Made by a program: the position numbers and the translations under genes. Source: JALZHR01 sp036389695 (lineage in GTDB: Bacteria; Acidobacteriota; Blastocatellia; Pyrinomonadales; Pyrinomonadaceae). Taken from it: DNA of 6,650 nucleotides. The notes beneath the pieces are model-generated. The model saw nothing but the letters and a program-made list of their open reading frames with translations. It was not told the DNA's origin and did no database searches. Below are positions 5,728 to 6,650 of this stretch, piece after piece (positions within the stretch are counted from its first letter, which is position 1; every line of letters begins with the position of its first letter). The stretch covers positions 1 through 6,650 of the forward strand of contig DASVWG010000204.1 in the NCBI GenBank assembly GCA_036389695.1, read 5' to 3'.

Positions 5728-6650
5728 ATGAAAAATCTAGCTTTTGCCGTTACTTTATTATTCATGACAGCCGCCGCTGTTGTGAGTCAAAATGTTGCCG
5801 GAAGCGAAACCGAGAAAGCATTTTTTCAGACAATCGAGCGAGAGGGCGTAAAAAAAGCGCGCGAGATTTTTGCGGAAGCAAAGAAACGCGACCCGAACGC
5901 CGTTTTATTCAGTGAGTCGGCGTTGAATTCTCTGGGCTACAAATTTATCCGGGAAAAACGAACGAAAGAAGCCATCGAGATTTTTCGGCTGAACACGGAA
6001 GCTTATCCGTCTTCAGCCAATACTTACGACAGTTTGGCAGAGGCTTATATGGCTGACGGACAAAATAATCTCGCCGTCGAATTTTATCGCAAAGCGTTGT
6101 CTTTAGCTCCCAATAACGAATTTGAGATTAACCAGCTTAAAAAACTCGGCTCGCCTGTTTCGACGGATGAATGGGCAAAAATGCTCGGCGCGAAAATTCC
6201 GCCGGACGTGGAGTTTTTGCCAAACATTATCTACGGAAACGGCGGCACGCGACCGCTCCGACTGGATATCGTCCGACCGAAAAAATTACTTTCCAAGCCG
6301 CTGCCGGTTATCATCTTTCTTCACGGCGGCGGTTGGTCGGAAGGCACAAAAGAGAGAGGCGTTTTCGCGCTTGTCCATTTCGCGCAGCGCGGCTATATCG
6401 GCGTCAGCGTCGAATATCGTTTGAGCGGCGAAGCCTTGTTTCCCGCGCAGATTGAAGACGTCAAATGCGCCGTCCGTTTCTTGCGCGGCAATGCTAAAAA
6501 ATATCGCCTCGATGCCGGGCGCATCGGGGTCTGGGGACAATCTGCCGGAGGTCATCTGGCGGCTTTGCTCGGCACGAGCGGCGATGTCAGGGAATTGGAA
6601 GGAACAGGCGGCTGGCAAAAATTTTCGAGCCGTGTCAACGCTGTGGCTGA
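5728..6650 (+). CDS. Exported TPR plus BD-FAE-like alpha/beta hydrolase, 3' end outside window
   Basis: The frame is open from the ATG at 5728 to the right edge (307 residues seen). A signal peptide covers about 1-21 (short basic start, then 'LAFAVTLLFMTAAAVV'). Two TPR-like helical pairs follow at about 62-95 and 96-129, with 'TYDSLAEAYMADG' and 'AVEFYRKALSLAPNN' as a canonical unit. An esterase domain starts near 165. Its oxyanion motif HGGGW is at 199-203 and its nucleophile elbow GQSAGG has Ser272. The catalytic Asp and His would lie beyond the window. This pattern fits secreted carboxylesterases or feruloyl-esterase-like enzymes. HGGxW is also the hallmark of eukaryotic-type kynurenine formamidase, so a pathway role is conceivable next to kmo. 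Export and TPRs make an envelope esterase more likely. No strong ribosome binding site precedes the start. Confidence 0.85.
   Translation, partial: MKNLAFAVTLLFMTAAAVVSQNVAGSETEKAFFQTIEREGVKKAREIFAEAKKRDPNAVLFSESALNSLGYKFIREKRTKEAIEIFRLNTEAYPSSANTYDSLAEAYMADGQNNLAVEFYRKALSLAPNNEFEINQLKKLGSPVSTDEWAKMLGAKIPPDVEFLPNIIYGNGGTRPLRLDIVRPKKLLSKPLPVIIFLHGGGWSEGTKERGVFALVHFAQRGYIGVSVEYRLSGEALFPAQIEDVKCAVRFLRGNAKKYRLDAGRIGVWGQSAGGHLAALLGTSGDVRELEGTGGWQKFSSRVNAVA

Noticed and set aside
6122..6455. Two + strand open frames inside the last gene and a minus-strand one at 6286-6618
   Set aside because: They are Arg-rich shadow frames. The real frame is the long open one from 5728 with TPR and HGGGW/GQSAGG motifs, which runs off the window and so has no stop.

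Overview
This window most likely comes from an environmental Acidobacteriota genome, perhaps Blastocatellia/Pyrinomonadaceae. That is an inference. It rests on the mid-range GC content, a small secreted protein with the 'IPFDFNVG...AGNYVI' signature that I associate with this phylum, an exported TPR plus esterase fusion, and a eukaryote-like kynurenine pathway. No rRNA or other marker gene is present to confirm it.

Layout: (1) The 3' part of a TAP-like alpha/beta hydrolase gene on +, entering from the left edge to 1319. (2) A palindrome built of degenerate 7-bp units (1322-1461), lying between two convergent genes. (3) A small secreted protein gene on - (1473-1913), with a clear promoter and ribosome binding site. 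(4) A divergent intergenic region carrying two perfect inverted repeats. (5) kynU, kynureninase, on + (2096-3526). (6) An unrecognised 149-residue gene on - (3578-4027). (7) kmo, kynurenine 3-monooxygenase, on + (about 4211-5674). (8) An exported TPR/alpha-beta hydrolase gene on + starting at 5728 and running off the right edge.

KMO hydroxylates L-kynurenine to 3-hydroxykynurenine, and kynureninase cleaves that to 3-hydroxyanthranilate and alanine. Together they are consecutive steps of tryptophan catabolism or of tryptophan-to-NAD synthesis. The neighbouring hydrolase has an HGGGW motif like the eukaryotic-type kynurenine formamidases, but its signal peptide argues against that role.

The most striking observation is that kynU and kmo each carry an in-frame insertion of the same palindromic element: 148 bp in kynU and 109 bp in kmo. 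Both copies have 29-bp inverted terminal arms, the same orientation and the same reading frame, and both lie in loops where the enzyme family has only a short connector. Each arm can also fold on its own, and the two copies differ by coordinated GC-to-AT changes at all four stem positions. This looks like a protein-tolerated mobile palindrome, analogous in behaviour to Rickettsia palindromic elements, and possibly related to REP-type repeats. I do not recognise it as a named family.
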